A stretch of DNA of 64,000 nucleotides, taken from JAFTYO01 sp045644765. GTDB taxonomy: Bacteria > Pseudomonadota > Alphaproteobacteria > RF32 > CAG-239. Where the stretch lies: assembly GCA_045644765.1 (NCBI GenBank), contig JAZRHM010000009.1, positions 46,025 through 110,024 of the forward strand. Reading direction: 5' to 3'. The notes below the pieces were generated by a model, which searched no databases, was not told the origin of the DNA, and saw only the letters and a list, made by a program, of their open reading frames with translations. Both the position numbers and the translations under genes were made by a program. Shown in pieces: positions 38,093 to 46,760 of this stretch (position 1 is its first letter; each line of letters begins with the position of its first letter).

Positions 38093-38482
38093 ATGTTCAC
38101 TATTTTCAAAGGTATTTTAGCGCTATTTCGTACTAGGCTAATCTTAAATCCGATGGTAATGATAGGCATTTTTATCGGCGTTACTTTTAAATTAACTCTA
38201 GATTATTATTACATAAATGCCTTGTATTCTGATATAGTTTTTTATTTACTTATGTTGCTGATAGCTTCATCTTATGTATATATGTTCAAATGTGTATACT
38301 TTCCGGAAAAACATAAAATAAACTGGAAAGATACATTTTTCAGCATAATCGGACATTTCTTCATGTTGATAATATCTTTTTACTGCACAATTAATCTTCT
38401 TCTGATAGGAAGAGAATTCAAAGAAATGCCCGGAACTATTAAAATGGCATTGCCAATAGCTGAACAATATCATCAGAAATAA
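38093..38482 (+). CDS. Small polytopic membrane protein, unknown function
   Basis: This 129-aa protein has three or four hydrophobic segments (about 18-35, 45-62, 80-105) and a basic loop (FPEKHKINWKD). No family is recognised. It follows glmM by 29 bases with a good GGGAGG site and is closed by a terminator, so it is probably co-transcribed with glmM. Confidence 0.65.
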   Translation: MFTIFKGILALFRTRLILNPMVMIGIFIGVTFKLTLDYYYINALYSDIVFYLLMLLIASSYVYMFKCVYFPEKHKINWKDTFFSIIGHFFMLIISFYCTINLLLIGREFKEMPGTIKMALPIAEQYHQK

Positions 38483-38490
38483 ATAAAAAT

Positions 38491-38547
38491 CACTCTTTGT
38501 GAACTGTCAACTATAAATTAGACAGTTCACTTTCGGAGAGTTTTTTT
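38491..38547 (+). terminator. Terminator between convergent genes
   Basis: The 10-bp stem GTGAACTGTC / GACAGTTCAC has a 12-base loop. A short second hairpin and a T-run (38541-38547) follow. It lies after the small membrane protein gene and next to the stop of the oppositely oriented transporter. Confidence 0.7.
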
Positions 38548-38549
38548 AT

Positions 38550-39557
38550 TTACTGTTGCATAAAGTCTATTATTGTTTGGCGTAACTTTCGACCCTTAGG
38601 TGTTCGCATTAAGACCATACTCGCAGAACTGAATATAATTGTTGCGGCAGCAATCCAATCAGTTGCATTAAGTGATAAGAATGGTAAAACGGTTACACTG
38701 CTTACTAAAAGCTCAACAATATATGTAAATACAGCCTGTGTAGAACGGAACATCATGAAATATTCGCTATTTGACAAGCTAACAGCATATAAATAACAAT
38801 ACATAGAAAAAGCATAAAATACTACACCATTAATTAAACCGCAAATAACATTATTAAATGCTACATACTCATATGGAGCCGGTAAAAATTCAACAAAAGG
38901 CAACATTGATGTAACTGTTTGAGGCATAAAAGAGAGAATAAAGGAAAGGAACGCAAATACAGCTATAAAAGTGATGCCGCTGACAAACATAATCCAACCT
39001 GTAACGCCCAATCTTTCTTTAAAACTCATCTCCACTTTATTGTCTTTATGTACCTCTGCAATTATGGTTCTTAGCGTATTCAAGAATGATGAAATACCAA
39101 CAAAAATGGTGACTTTTACCATAACATCAAACTGTAAACCTGAAACTAAAATAAAGCATCCTATAACAATGAATAACATAGCAATAAAATCTATACCGCC
39201 GGGACGACGTTTAAATAACATCCAAGCAAAAAACACTGAAAAAACTATTTCAATATTTGATAACAAATTTGCCTGTGTTGATGAAATATAGAAAAAAGCC
39301 ATAATCATGAACAAATTTCTGAATATTTGTAAAGCTCCAAATACCCATGTTTGATAGTTGGTTACAATCTTTTTAATATCAACCTGATGGTTACCGAGCG
39401 CTATCATCGCCAAACCACTAAACAATACATTAGAACAAGCTATAGCAAATTGATTACAATCATATTCCAAAATAGAATAGCGCAAAAATACATTAGACAT
39501 AGCCCAAAATAAAATTGTTGTAAGAGATAAAATAGCGGCTTTATACATTTGTGTCAT
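38550..39557 (-). CDS. EamA/DMT-family transporter
   Basis: This 335-aa protein has about ten membrane segments in two repeats (for example ILFWAMSNVFLRYSI and LLSNIEIVFSVFFAWMLFKR). This is the drug/metabolite transporter layout. The substrate cannot be told from sequence. It is a single-gene unit with its own upstream gap. Confidence 0.8.
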   Translation of the reverse strand: MTQMYKAAILSLTTILFWAMSNVFLRYSILEYDCNQFAIACSNVLFSGLAMIALGNHQVDIKKIVTNYQTWVFGALQIFRNLFMIMAFFYISSTQANLLSNIEIVFSVFFAWMLFKRRPGGIDFIAMLFIVIGCFILVSGLQFDVMVKVTIFVGISSFLNTLRTIIAEVHKDNKVEMSFKERLGVTGWIMFVSGITFIAVFAFLSFILSFMPQTVTSMLPFVEFLPAPYEYVAFNNVICGLINGVVFYAFSMYCYLYAVSLSNSEYFMMFRSTQAVFTYIVELLVSSVTVLPFLSLNATDWIAAATIIFSSASMVLMRTPKGRKLRQTIIDFMQQ

Positions 39558-39664
39558 AATTACTTCCTTTTATTTACAATCAAATATTTTTCCGAAATTG
39601 TAATACTATATTATTAATTATCCATTTATTTTTTACTAAATTAACAAAAAAAGAACCTATTTTC

Positions 39665-40216
39665 TTATTTCATATTCAAAATTTTTACAATTTCTGCTTC
39701 ACGCATTTCTATAAATTTAAGCTCTTCATTGCTTATATTTTCAACATTTACTATCTGCTTTTGCATTTCTATTATATTTTTATATTCAGATTCGTTTTCC
39801 TCATTCATTCTATCTTTTAATATAGCAAGTATACTCTCAGAGTGACGCCTTAAATATAAAGTTTGCAGTGCGGTTTTTAATCTGTCTTCTATGTAATAGA
39901 ATCGTTGTATTGTCCAACATTTTTTATTAAACCATAACTTTAGAGCTTCCGGCAATTGATCTTCCAATGGGCCATCAACAAGAGAAACTTTATCAGAAAC
40001 TTTTTTATTATAACCATTCTCAACATACTCAGCCCAATCTTTGAGAAATTTTTCCACTTCTATGGCCGAAATTTGTGTTTGTGTTTCTATAGGCTGGCAA
40101 CGCTCTTTCATCTTTTCGTTTACATCAGGAATAATTGAGCAACTCAGCACTCGTAAAATCAATAAAAATGCCAAAAGTAAAATGATATATCTTCTTTTTT
40201 TTCTATTATCTGCCAT
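39665..40216 (-). CDS. Membrane-anchored helical protein, unknown function
   Basis: About 183 aa from the ATG whose A is shared with the upstream stop codon (TAATG) and which has GAGGTGG before it. One N-terminal membrane segment (about 10-27) precedes a charged, mostly helical domain with two conserved-looking cysteines (KERC, KKCW). No family is recognised. It is translationally coupled to the HAD-like gene upstream. Confidence 0.55.
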   Translation of the reverse strand: MADNRKKRRYIILLLAFLLILRVLSCSIIPDVNEKMKERCQPIETQTQISAIEVEKFLKDWAEYVENGYNKKVSDKVSLVDGPLEDQLPEALKLWFNKKCWTIQRFYYIEDRLKTALQTLYLRRHSESILAILKDRMNEENESEYKNIIEMQKQIVNVENISNEELKFIEMREAEIVKILNMK

Positions 40217-41079
40217 TACCACCTCAAACCTGATATAACATAATCAGGATAAACCTCATATTCTTGCGCTAAATTTCGCGTTTTTTCCACATCAGGTATA
40301 TAACCCTCGCCTAAAGAGTTAACATGAATTCCTTTAGAAATCAATACCATATCTGCTGATAAAATATTTGCAGTTTTCATATCTGTAGTAAAGCTATCCC
40401 CTATAAATAATGTTTTTCCGATTTTATTTGAAAAACATTCAACAACATAATTAGCAAGTTTAACATCAGGTTTACCAAAAGTTATCACTTTTCCACCCAG
40501 TAGAGCATATTGTTCTGCGACAGCTCCGGCTCCCAAACAAATTTCACCTTTACTATATGTAGCCACATCATTACCAACGCACAAAAGAGGAAGTCCTAAA
40601 GAATTGGCATATTCAAGTTCAGAGCTATAATTTTCTACCGTATCTGCATCATTTTTCACAGACCCTATGTATATAAAGTCTGCTTTTGCTATATCGTCAA
40701 CCTCATTATAATCTAAACCGGCAAAAATAGAATCGGCACTCTTTAGTCCTATATTATAATATTTTTTACCACCAATTCCCATATGTTTTGAATTTTTTAA
40801 TAAATGATGTAAAATTTCTCCGGATGAAATAATGGCTTTTATGTTTTCTAATAATTCCTCGTTTCCTTGTTTAATGATTTCCACTATATCATTAATTCTC
40901 ATATATGAGTTGCTCAAAATTACAACTTCTTTACCGTGTTGAATACACATCATTAAAGCTTTTAAAGCTTCGCTATTTATATTATCCCCTTTGGATAACA
41001 CACCATTAAATCCGCAAATTACATTATCAATATTTTCTATAATTTTGGATATTCCAACAATTGGTTTTATAAACTTCAT
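40216..41079 (-). CDS. HAD-superfamily (subclass IIA) protein lacking the catalytic Asp
   Basis: About 287 aa from the internal ATG at 41079 (MKFIKP), which has GGTTGGA upstream. The fold motifs of the HAD-IIA/CECR5-like family are present: motif II VILSNS, motif III lysine in TFGKPDVKLA, and motif IV FIGDSFTTD. Motif I, normally Asp-x-(Asp/Trp)-Gly-Val, reads CGFNGVLSKG, so the nucleophile position is Gly and the family's second Asp or Trp is Asn. It may be a pseudo-phosphatase or bind a ligand. It is coupled to the next gene. Confidence 0.8.
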   Translation of the reverse strand: MKFIKPIVGISKIIENIDNVICGFNGVLSKGDNINSEALKALMMCIQHGKEVVILSNSYMRINDIVEIIKQGNEELLENIKAIISSGEILHHLLKNSKHMGIGGKKYYNIGLKSADSIFAGLDYNEVDDIAKADFIYIGSVKNDADTVENYSSELEYANSLGLPLLCVGNDVATYSKGEICLGAGAVAEQYALLGGKVITFGKPDVKLANYVVECFSNKIGKTLFIGDSFTTDMKTANILSADMVLISKGIHVNSLGEGYIPDVEKTRNLAQEYEVYPDYVISGLRW

Positions 41080-41142
41080 ATTTATTCCAACCCATAAATA
41101 CAATTAGACTGATGGTAAGTGTAATACAATATCAGTTTATTT

Positions 41143-42408
41143 TTATTTAATTTTTTTAAAAAACGAAAAATATTTATGCAATAAATAAGTAAATATTGTA
41201 GATATTGTTAAATAAATCGCCTGAGAATATAGCTCTTGAATATGACATACTTCCACTAAAAAACTTAAGAATATACTGTTAAACAAAAACATAACTATAT
41301 ATACAGACCATGCTTTGCAATATTCTTGTATAAAATCACCATTAGCTCTAAAAACATAATAACGCATAGTTACAATTGAAACATTTACCGTAATAACATA
41401 TTGTATAATCAGAGTTAATAAATATGGTAAATTCAATAACACAAATAACAGAGCAAAAACACCATATGCAAAAACAGTGTTAAATCCACCAACCAAAATA
41501 AATCTAATCTTCTGATTTATTTTGAACCAAAAATCTTCTATTTTTTTATACAACCCCCACAGGAAAGGATATTTTGCATTAAATGTAAAATTATCAATTA
41601 TGCTTTTATCTAACAAAGTTTCCAACTCTTTATCTCGCCAAACAGAAAGAATATTTTCATCAAAAATATCTTCTTTATAGTCTTGATCAATTTGAGTAAC
41701 TGACGGATGAATCATCACTTCTACACTATCATAGCCATTTGGAATGTGAACTTGTTTAAATTTCTCTTTAGATAACTTACACGTATATAACATTGTATAA
41801 AAGTAAGTTGAAGATCTATACGAGTTAAGCATATAAAAAAACAATAAAAGACCATATTTTATCAAACCACCGTCAAAAATCCAACTCTTATCTTTATTAG
41901 TTTTTATTGTCATAAACAAATTTTCGTTCATAACTCTTGTTTTTTTGATATTATACTTTTTCATAACTTCTTCAAAAACATCAAAAACTGCCGGTATCAT
42001 ATGAACATGACGATGCGAATCTATATGAGTTAATTTTACTCCCATTTGACGAGCTTTTTCAACTTGTGCTTCGATCTCGATTCTAGCTTGTTGTTTAAAT
42101 TTATGAGGTCTAAAAATTGAAAGTAACAATAATTTTAAGAAACCATTCTTAAATTTACCATTTTTATCTACCAAAAGAGAAATTTTTTCAGCTTCTGCTG
42201 CCGGATATTCGTTTGTTAAATTAACATGTAAACCTAACATTAAATCCGGCATATTCTTGCTCATTTCCACAGCATCTGCCGCATATTTTTGATTTACCAT
42301 CAAGCTTGCAGAGTTTAGTATACCTTCTTCATAGGCTTTTTTAATTGCAACATTAACACCTTTGCTGATACCAAAGTCATCAGCGTTAAAAATTATTTTC
42401 TCATTCAT
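41143..42408 (-). CDS. YdjC/ChbG-type deacetylase fused to GtrA-like flippase domain
   Basis: This 421-aa protein has residues 1-250 matching the YdjC/ChbG/HpnK/NaxD carbohydrate deacetylase family: the metal site NADDFGISKG, GLHVNLT and HIDSHRHVHMIP. Residues about 300-421 are a four-helix GtrA-like domain (FILVGGFNTVFAYGVFALLF). NaxD removes the acetyl group from undecaprenyl-phosphate GalNAc, and GtrA proteins are thought to flip polyprenyl-linked sugars, so the fusion would couple two consecutive steps. It overlaps the GT2 gene by four bases. Confidence 0.85.
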   Translation of the reverse strand: MNEKIIFNADDFGISKGVNVAIKKAYEEGILNSASLMVNQKYAADAVEMSKNMPDLMLGLHVNLTNEYPAAEAEKISLLVDKNGKFKNGFLKLLLLSIFRPHKFKQQARIEIEAQVEKARQMGVKLTHIDSHRHVHMIPAVFDVFEEVMKKYNIKKTRVMNENLFMTIKTNKDKSWIFDGGLIKYGLLLFFYMLNSYRSSTYFYTMLYTCKLSKEKFKQVHIPNGYDSVEVMIHPSVTQIDQDYKEDIFDENILSVWRDKELETLLDKSIIDNFTFNAKYPFLWGLYKKIEDFWFKINQKIRFILVGGFNTVFAYGVFALLFVLLNLPYLLTLIIQYVITVNVSIVTMRYYVFRANGDFIQEYCKAWSVYIVMFLFNSIFLSFLVEVCHIQELYSQAIYLTISTIFTYLLHKYFSFFKKIK

Positions 42409-43364
42409 TTAGTTTTTTCTTTCTTTTTTTCATCCGCCTTTATAAAATCGGCTAAATAGAGAGGCCGTTTTTTAACTTCCATGTGAATTTTCCCTATATA
42501 TTCACCTATAATACCGAGTGTGATCAGTTGAACACCTCCTATAAACCCAACTGCTGCTACAATTGTTGCATATCCGGGAGTCGGATTGTGTAATATAAAT
42601 CTCTCTACCACGACATAAAAGCCCAAAATCAATGAACAGGCAGCTCCTAACAGTCCGAGCCATGTTGCCAAATGTAAAGGTCTTACGGAAAATTGTGTAA
42701 TGCTGTTGATCGCAAGGCGCAAGCTCTTTATAAAGTTATATTTTGTAGTTCCGCTAAAACGATTTGGCGCTATAAAATCAATCGTTTTTACCTTATCGTT
42801 TGGCATAATCCAACTTAAAAGGCCTCTAAACAAACGATCTTGCTCATTAAAACCTTTTAAGAAATCAACATATTTTCTATCTATCAACCTGAAATCAGGC
42901 ATACTTTCACCAATTTTTGTATCGGAAAGCAAATTCAATATCCAATAAAAAGTTTTGGCGCAAAATTTATAAAACTTAGATGTTGCCACATTATCAACTC
43001 TTTTGGTTAAGACAATTTCATAACCTTCTTGCCAACATTTTATCATTTCAGGTATATAAACCGGAGGATGTTGCAAATCGGCATCCATAAAAATCACAGC
43101 ATCTCCGATTGCATAATCCATACCGGCCGTCATTGCAATTTCATGCCCAAAATTACGTTTTAATTGGACTATTTTAACTCTGGCGTCTTTTTGTTGTAAC
43201 TTTTTAACTTCAAGCAAAGTATTATCCTTGCTTCCATCATCAACAAATAAAAATTCAAAATTAATATTTTTTATTTTTTTACATTCACCATTAAGTTGTT
43301 TATAAAGTTCGGCAACATTACCTTCTTCATTATATGCTGAAATTACAACACTGACTGTTTTCAT
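42405..43364 (-). CDS. GT2-family polyprenyl-phosphate glycosyltransferase (ArnC/GtrB/FlmF2-like)
   Basis: About 319 aa from the ATG at 43364 (MKTVSVVISAYNEE), preceded by GAGG; an upstream start would overlap the previous gene. The GT-A domain has MDADLQHPP as its DxD motif, and two C-terminal membrane helices (about 230-290) follow, as in DPMS/GtrB/ArnC. It would transfer a nucleotide-activated sugar to undecaprenyl phosphate. It is the middle gene of a three-gene cassette with the ArnT-like transferase and the deacetylase. Confidence 0.88.
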   Translation of the reverse strand: MKTVSVVISAYNEEGNVAELYKQLNGECKKIKNINFEFLFVDDGSKDNTLLEVKKLQQKDARVKIVQLKRNFGHEIAMTAGMDYAIGDAVIFMDADLQHPPVYIPEMIKCWQEGYEIVLTKRVDNVATSKFYKFCAKTFYWILNLLSDTKIGESMPDFRLIDRKYVDFLKGFNEQDRLFRGLLSWIMPNDKVKTIDFIAPNRFSGTTKYNFIKSLRLAINSITQFSVRPLHLATWLGLLGAACSLILGFYVVVERFILHNPTPGYATIVAAVGFIGGVQLITLGIIGEYIGKIHMEVKKRPLYLADFIKADEKKKEKTK

Positions 43365-43374
43365 ACTAACCTCA

Positions 43375-44817
43375 CTATAAATTGTAAAAACCATAATAAA
43401 TGGTCTTGCGTTTTATTTTACCCATAGGATTTTTAATTTCAAGCTCTAAAACATTTGGCTCAGATATATTATCCAAAACTTTTTTAACGGCGTTATATTC
43501 CCCTTTACCGGCTGCCACCACTAAAGCTCCGGAATTTATAAAATCATTTTCATCAAACCATGGATTTTTCTTTATATCTCCCCAGATAACAGGTTTAGGT
43601 TTTGATGGAGCATATAAAGCAATGTTATCAACCCACCAAACATCTCCTGCGACATACTTAAAAGGCTTTCCGTTTGCTTTCATATGATAAATATTTTCCA
43701 TCTGAAGAGCATAGTCTGTAGCTCTCAAATGCAGTTTATCACTTTTATTAAATAAAAGAACTGATGCCAATCCTAAGGCTAATACAAGCATCATTATATA
43801 TACACCCTTTGTTAGTCTACTTTTAATGTTCTCATCAATATTTCTCGGAAAAAATTTAAACAATAAAATTCCCAGCATATATAAAACCGGAAAACCCCAC
43901 ATACTTTTGAGCTTTATACCTCCGACCATGCTTATTGTTGCCATACATAAAAGAGGTAACACCCCCATAAAAAACAAAAAGTTTTTATCAAATTTTGACA
44001 CAGATATTGTTTCTTTTTTTGCTTTTATGGTCGCAATAAAATAAATAAGCAGAGCTCCCATACCAAACAACAATTGCGAACCTAAAAAACGTATCGGATA
44101 AAAAATATGCTTTAATAAAGGAACACTTTCAAAACCGGCCTTAGAACTTCTGCCTAAAAAGTAGTCAACCACAAAAAAATCATGTTCATAAAGCCAATAA
44201 AGGTGTGGTAAAAAAGTCAACACACATACCAAAGCACATATATATGGCCCGCTTGTCTTAAATTTTTGACGTCCGTTTTTATCAATTAGCATAAATAAAA
44301 ACATACAAAAAAGTAATATAGCGCTTACATACTTGTTAAACATATTTAATCCGGCAAACAATCCCGTTAAAAACCAACAATATTTTTTATTTTCGGTTAA
44401 AGCATAATAAAAATAATACACACACATTGGCCATAAAGCCAAAGAAACTACATTAACATTAAATTCCATTGTGCTATATCCGTAGTATATAACTCCTTCC
44501 AAAATCATTGTTGAAAGAACTGCTTGTTCTTTAGGCAAAAAGAATTTTGCCAACTTATAAATATACATAAAAGCCAGCAAAACGCAGACTTGACTTAAAA
44601 CATATATACCTAAATGAGAACCGCTAAACAGATTATAAAACGCAAAAGCCATATGACCGGATAAAGAAGGGTGTTTATTTGTTCCCCAATCGCAATATTG
44701 TCCCCAAATTATTGCTTCTATACTGTCCATAGGCAAAGACCCTCTTAATAGAGGTAACAAACTCCATATAAAAAAGTGGATAATCAGGAAAGTCGTAAAA
44801 GGATATTTTTTTATCAT
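43375..44817 (-). CDS. GT39/ArnT-like integral membrane glycosyltransferase
   Basis: This 480-aa GT-C protein has about 10-12 membrane segments, a first periplasmic loop with the catalytic acidic pair region LPMDSIEAIIWG, and the NKHPSLSGH motif typical of PMT_2/ArnT-like enzymes. A C-terminal periplasmic domain follows. It would move a sugar from undecaprenyl phosphate onto lipid A or another envelope acceptor. It is the first gene of the cassette. By gene order it corresponds to FlmK of Francisella. Confidence 0.85.
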   Translation of the reverse strand: MIKKYPFTTFLIIHFFIWSLLPLLRGSLPMDSIEAIIWGQYCDWGTNKHPSLSGHMAFAFYNLFSGSHLGIYVLSQVCVLLAFMYIYKLAKFFLPKEQAVLSTMILEGVIYYGYSTMEFNVNVVSLALWPMCVYYFYYALTENKKYCWFLTGLFAGLNMFNKYVSAILLFCMFLFMLIDKNGRQKFKTSGPYICALVCVLTFLPHLYWLYEHDFFVVDYFLGRSSKAGFESVPLLKHIFYPIRFLGSQLLFGMGALLIYFIATIKAKKETISVSKFDKNFLFFMGVLPLLCMATISMVGGIKLKSMWGFPVLYMLGILLFKFFPRNIDENIKSRLTKGVYIMMLVLALGLASVLLFNKSDKLHLRATDYALQMENIYHMKANGKPFKYVAGDVWWVDNIALYAPSKPKPVIWGDIKKNPWFDENDFINSGALVVAAGKGEYNAVKKVLDNISEPNVLELEIKNPMGKIKRKTIYYGFYNL

Positions 44818-44928
44818 TGCAATTATTTTCCATAGTTAAAACAAAGAAATATAATTGATATTACAGCTATAACAATTTTAGTCAATACAAGCTGTTTTTT
44901 TGATAACAAAAAAGAAATATTTTACAAA

Positions 44929-46413
44929 CTATCTTCCGATTTCAAATCCGTTAGAGTTTTCTGCTATTGTCACAGCTATAGTAAAATCTGCCGAATTATT
45001 TGCATATATTCTGTATAGCACATCGCCTTTTGATACTCTGTCCGTAGCTTTTTTAAATAGTTGGATACCGGAACCCGCATATGAAGCTGCGCCCGCTGTA
45101 ACTGCAATATGAGTTAAAATCCTATTACTAAGCGCTTTTACTTCTCCGCTTTTAGAAGCTATTATATCACGTGTTAATTCTCCTAAATCTGCCGATTGTA
45201 ATTTTCCTTGAATATTTACAATATTATCAAACGTATTCAACGCTCTAAGCGAATCGAGCATTTCTTTTGCTACTATGTATCCTTCTCCACCTTTTAATTT
45301 CGGATCAAATTCTATAACTTTAGAAGCTATAAAAAGAGCTTTTTCCGTTAAAACATCACAAGCATTATCCTTTCTTTTTAATACTCTAATAACATCTTTT
45401 GCTTCTAATAGAGCACCTATTCCGCAACCTATAGGCTCTCTACCGTCTGTAACGGCAACATCCACCGTCATATCAAGCTCTTTTGCAACAAATTCTATCG
45501 TTTTTCTGATTGTAACAGAATCTTTTATACTTTTTATAAAAGCTTGCGGACCTACGGGAATATCAACTACCAAATGAGAAATACCGGAACTATGTTTCAT
45601 CGCCATCATCAATGCAATTTCCATATTTTTATCTTTTAAATTCAAATATTGGCTTATATTACGAATCTTGATTGCAGCTTCAGAACCTTTCATATTTTCA
45701 TAATTAAAAATAGCTCCTTTGGTATCTTTAATCATTCTAGCCAGCATATTTTCATCTAAATCTAAGTTAGCAAAAACTTGCATGATGTGCGCTTCGCCTA
45801 AATATGCCGAGGGATTTAAAATAACAGATTTTAACATAGGTAGTCCATATGCCGCCACAATTGCAGCAACAATTATATCTACGCTGTTTGCAGGGACATA
45901 ACCCAAAGTATATGTATCTGCTACAATATTTTCTTCATCCCAATATAATTTATGACCAAAACTTAAGGCTTGTGCTAAATATGCCACTTCATTTACGGTT
46001 GCAAACGAATTAAATGCTGTTATAAAAGATGCAATTTCTGTGTTAGAGTAGCGTCCACTTGCTATATCATTGACTATTGATGTATACTCATGCGAATTTA
46101 ATATATTACCTTCAATTTTTTTTGCCACATTTTCCAAACTTTGCGGGATATCAGCTTGCAATAAGGTAACTGTAGCGCCTTCCGGCAAACCTAAGTGTGA
46201 AAAAGCCTCATCATTTAGACCTATTTCATCGGGAGCAACGATATTTTCATCTTCCACAACATTCAAAAAAGCATATAAAGGTTTTTGAGCCCCTTGAATT
46301 TCTACACGTGTTAACGCTCTGATATCATCAACTTTATATATTTTACAATCTTTATGTACAAAGGCTATGGTTTCGCCAAAAGAATGTACGGGAACATGTT
46401 TCAAATATAGCAT
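44929..46413 (-). CDS. Thymidine/AMP phosphorylase family homologue with degenerate active site
   Basis: This 494-aa protein has the length and layout of the long DeoA/AMP-phosphorylase group, with an extra N-terminal domain of about 85 residues. Conserved framework motifs are DIPVGPQAF and TDGREPIGCGIGALLEAKD. The catalytic and phosphate motifs are altered: KHxxGGxPGN reads YTLGYVPANS, KTSSRAITSPAGTAD reads KSVILNPSAYLGEAH, and SKK reads MKH. The ORF is intact, so a changed or lost activity is more likely than decay. Confidence 0.8.
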   Translation of the reverse strand: MLYLKHVPVHSFGETIAFVHKDCKIYKVDDIRALTRVEIQGAQKPLYAFLNVVEDENIVAPDEIGLNDEAFSHLGLPEGATVTLLQADIPQSLENVAKKIEGNILNSHEYTSIVNDIASGRYSNTEIASFITAFNSFATVNEVAYLAQALSFGHKLYWDEENIVADTYTLGYVPANSVDIIVAAIVAAYGLPMLKSVILNPSAYLGEAHIMQVFANLDLDENMLARMIKDTKGAIFNYENMKGSEAAIKIRNISQYLNLKDKNMEIALMMAMKHSSGISHLVVDIPVGPQAFIKSIKDSVTIRKTIEFVAKELDMTVDVAVTDGREPIGCGIGALLEAKDVIRVLKRKDNACDVLTEKALFIASKVIEFDPKLKGGEGYIVAKEMLDSLRALNTFDNIVNIQGKLQSADLGELTRDIIASKSGEVKALSNRILTHIAVTAGAASYAGSGIQLFKKATDRVSKGDVLYRIYANNSADFTIAVTIAENSNGFEIGR

Positions 46414-46581
46414 AAAAAATCTCCTGTTAATAATTTTTCTTATTCTAAATATGCATTATTTATATTTAGTAAATAATTTTTAAAATGTAGCGTTAACCCT
46501 TTTATCTATTGTATGACATATTTTGAAACATATATCAAAAGCGCTGAAAACAGCATATTAAAAAATTCAAAGGAGGAAAAA

Positions 46582-46683
46582 ATGTCTTGTAAATGTAGTT
46601 CTGAAAAATCAGTTAAAACAACAGAAAAAAGTTGTAGTAGCGCACCAAAAGAAAATGCATCATCTGCAAAAAAACATAAATAG
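46582..46683 (+). CDS. 33-aa cysteine/lysine-rich peptide
   Basis: A short ORF reads MSCKCSSEKSVKTTEKSC and ends KKHK. It has an excellent AAAGGAGG ribosome site six bases upstream and its own terminator 15 bases downstream. Three cysteines (CxC plus one) in a Ser/Lys/Thr-rich chain could bind metal. No homologue is recognised. The precise expression signals argue that it is real. Confidence 0.6.
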   Translation: MSCKCSSEKSVKTTEKSCSSAPKENASSAKKHK

Positions 46684-46698
46684 ATTATGATACAAAAA

Positions 46699-46735
46699 TC
46701 CCCCTTTGGAAGAAAACTTTCAAGGGGGAATTTTT
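46699..46735. terminator. Bidirectional terminator
   Basis: The stem TCCCCCTT / AAGGGGGA is flanked by A5 and T5 tracts. It lies between the 33-aa peptide gene and the convergent repeat-protein gene, and can serve both. Confidence 0.8.
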
Positions 46736-46760
46736 ATAAAATTATAAATATCAGCTTTGT

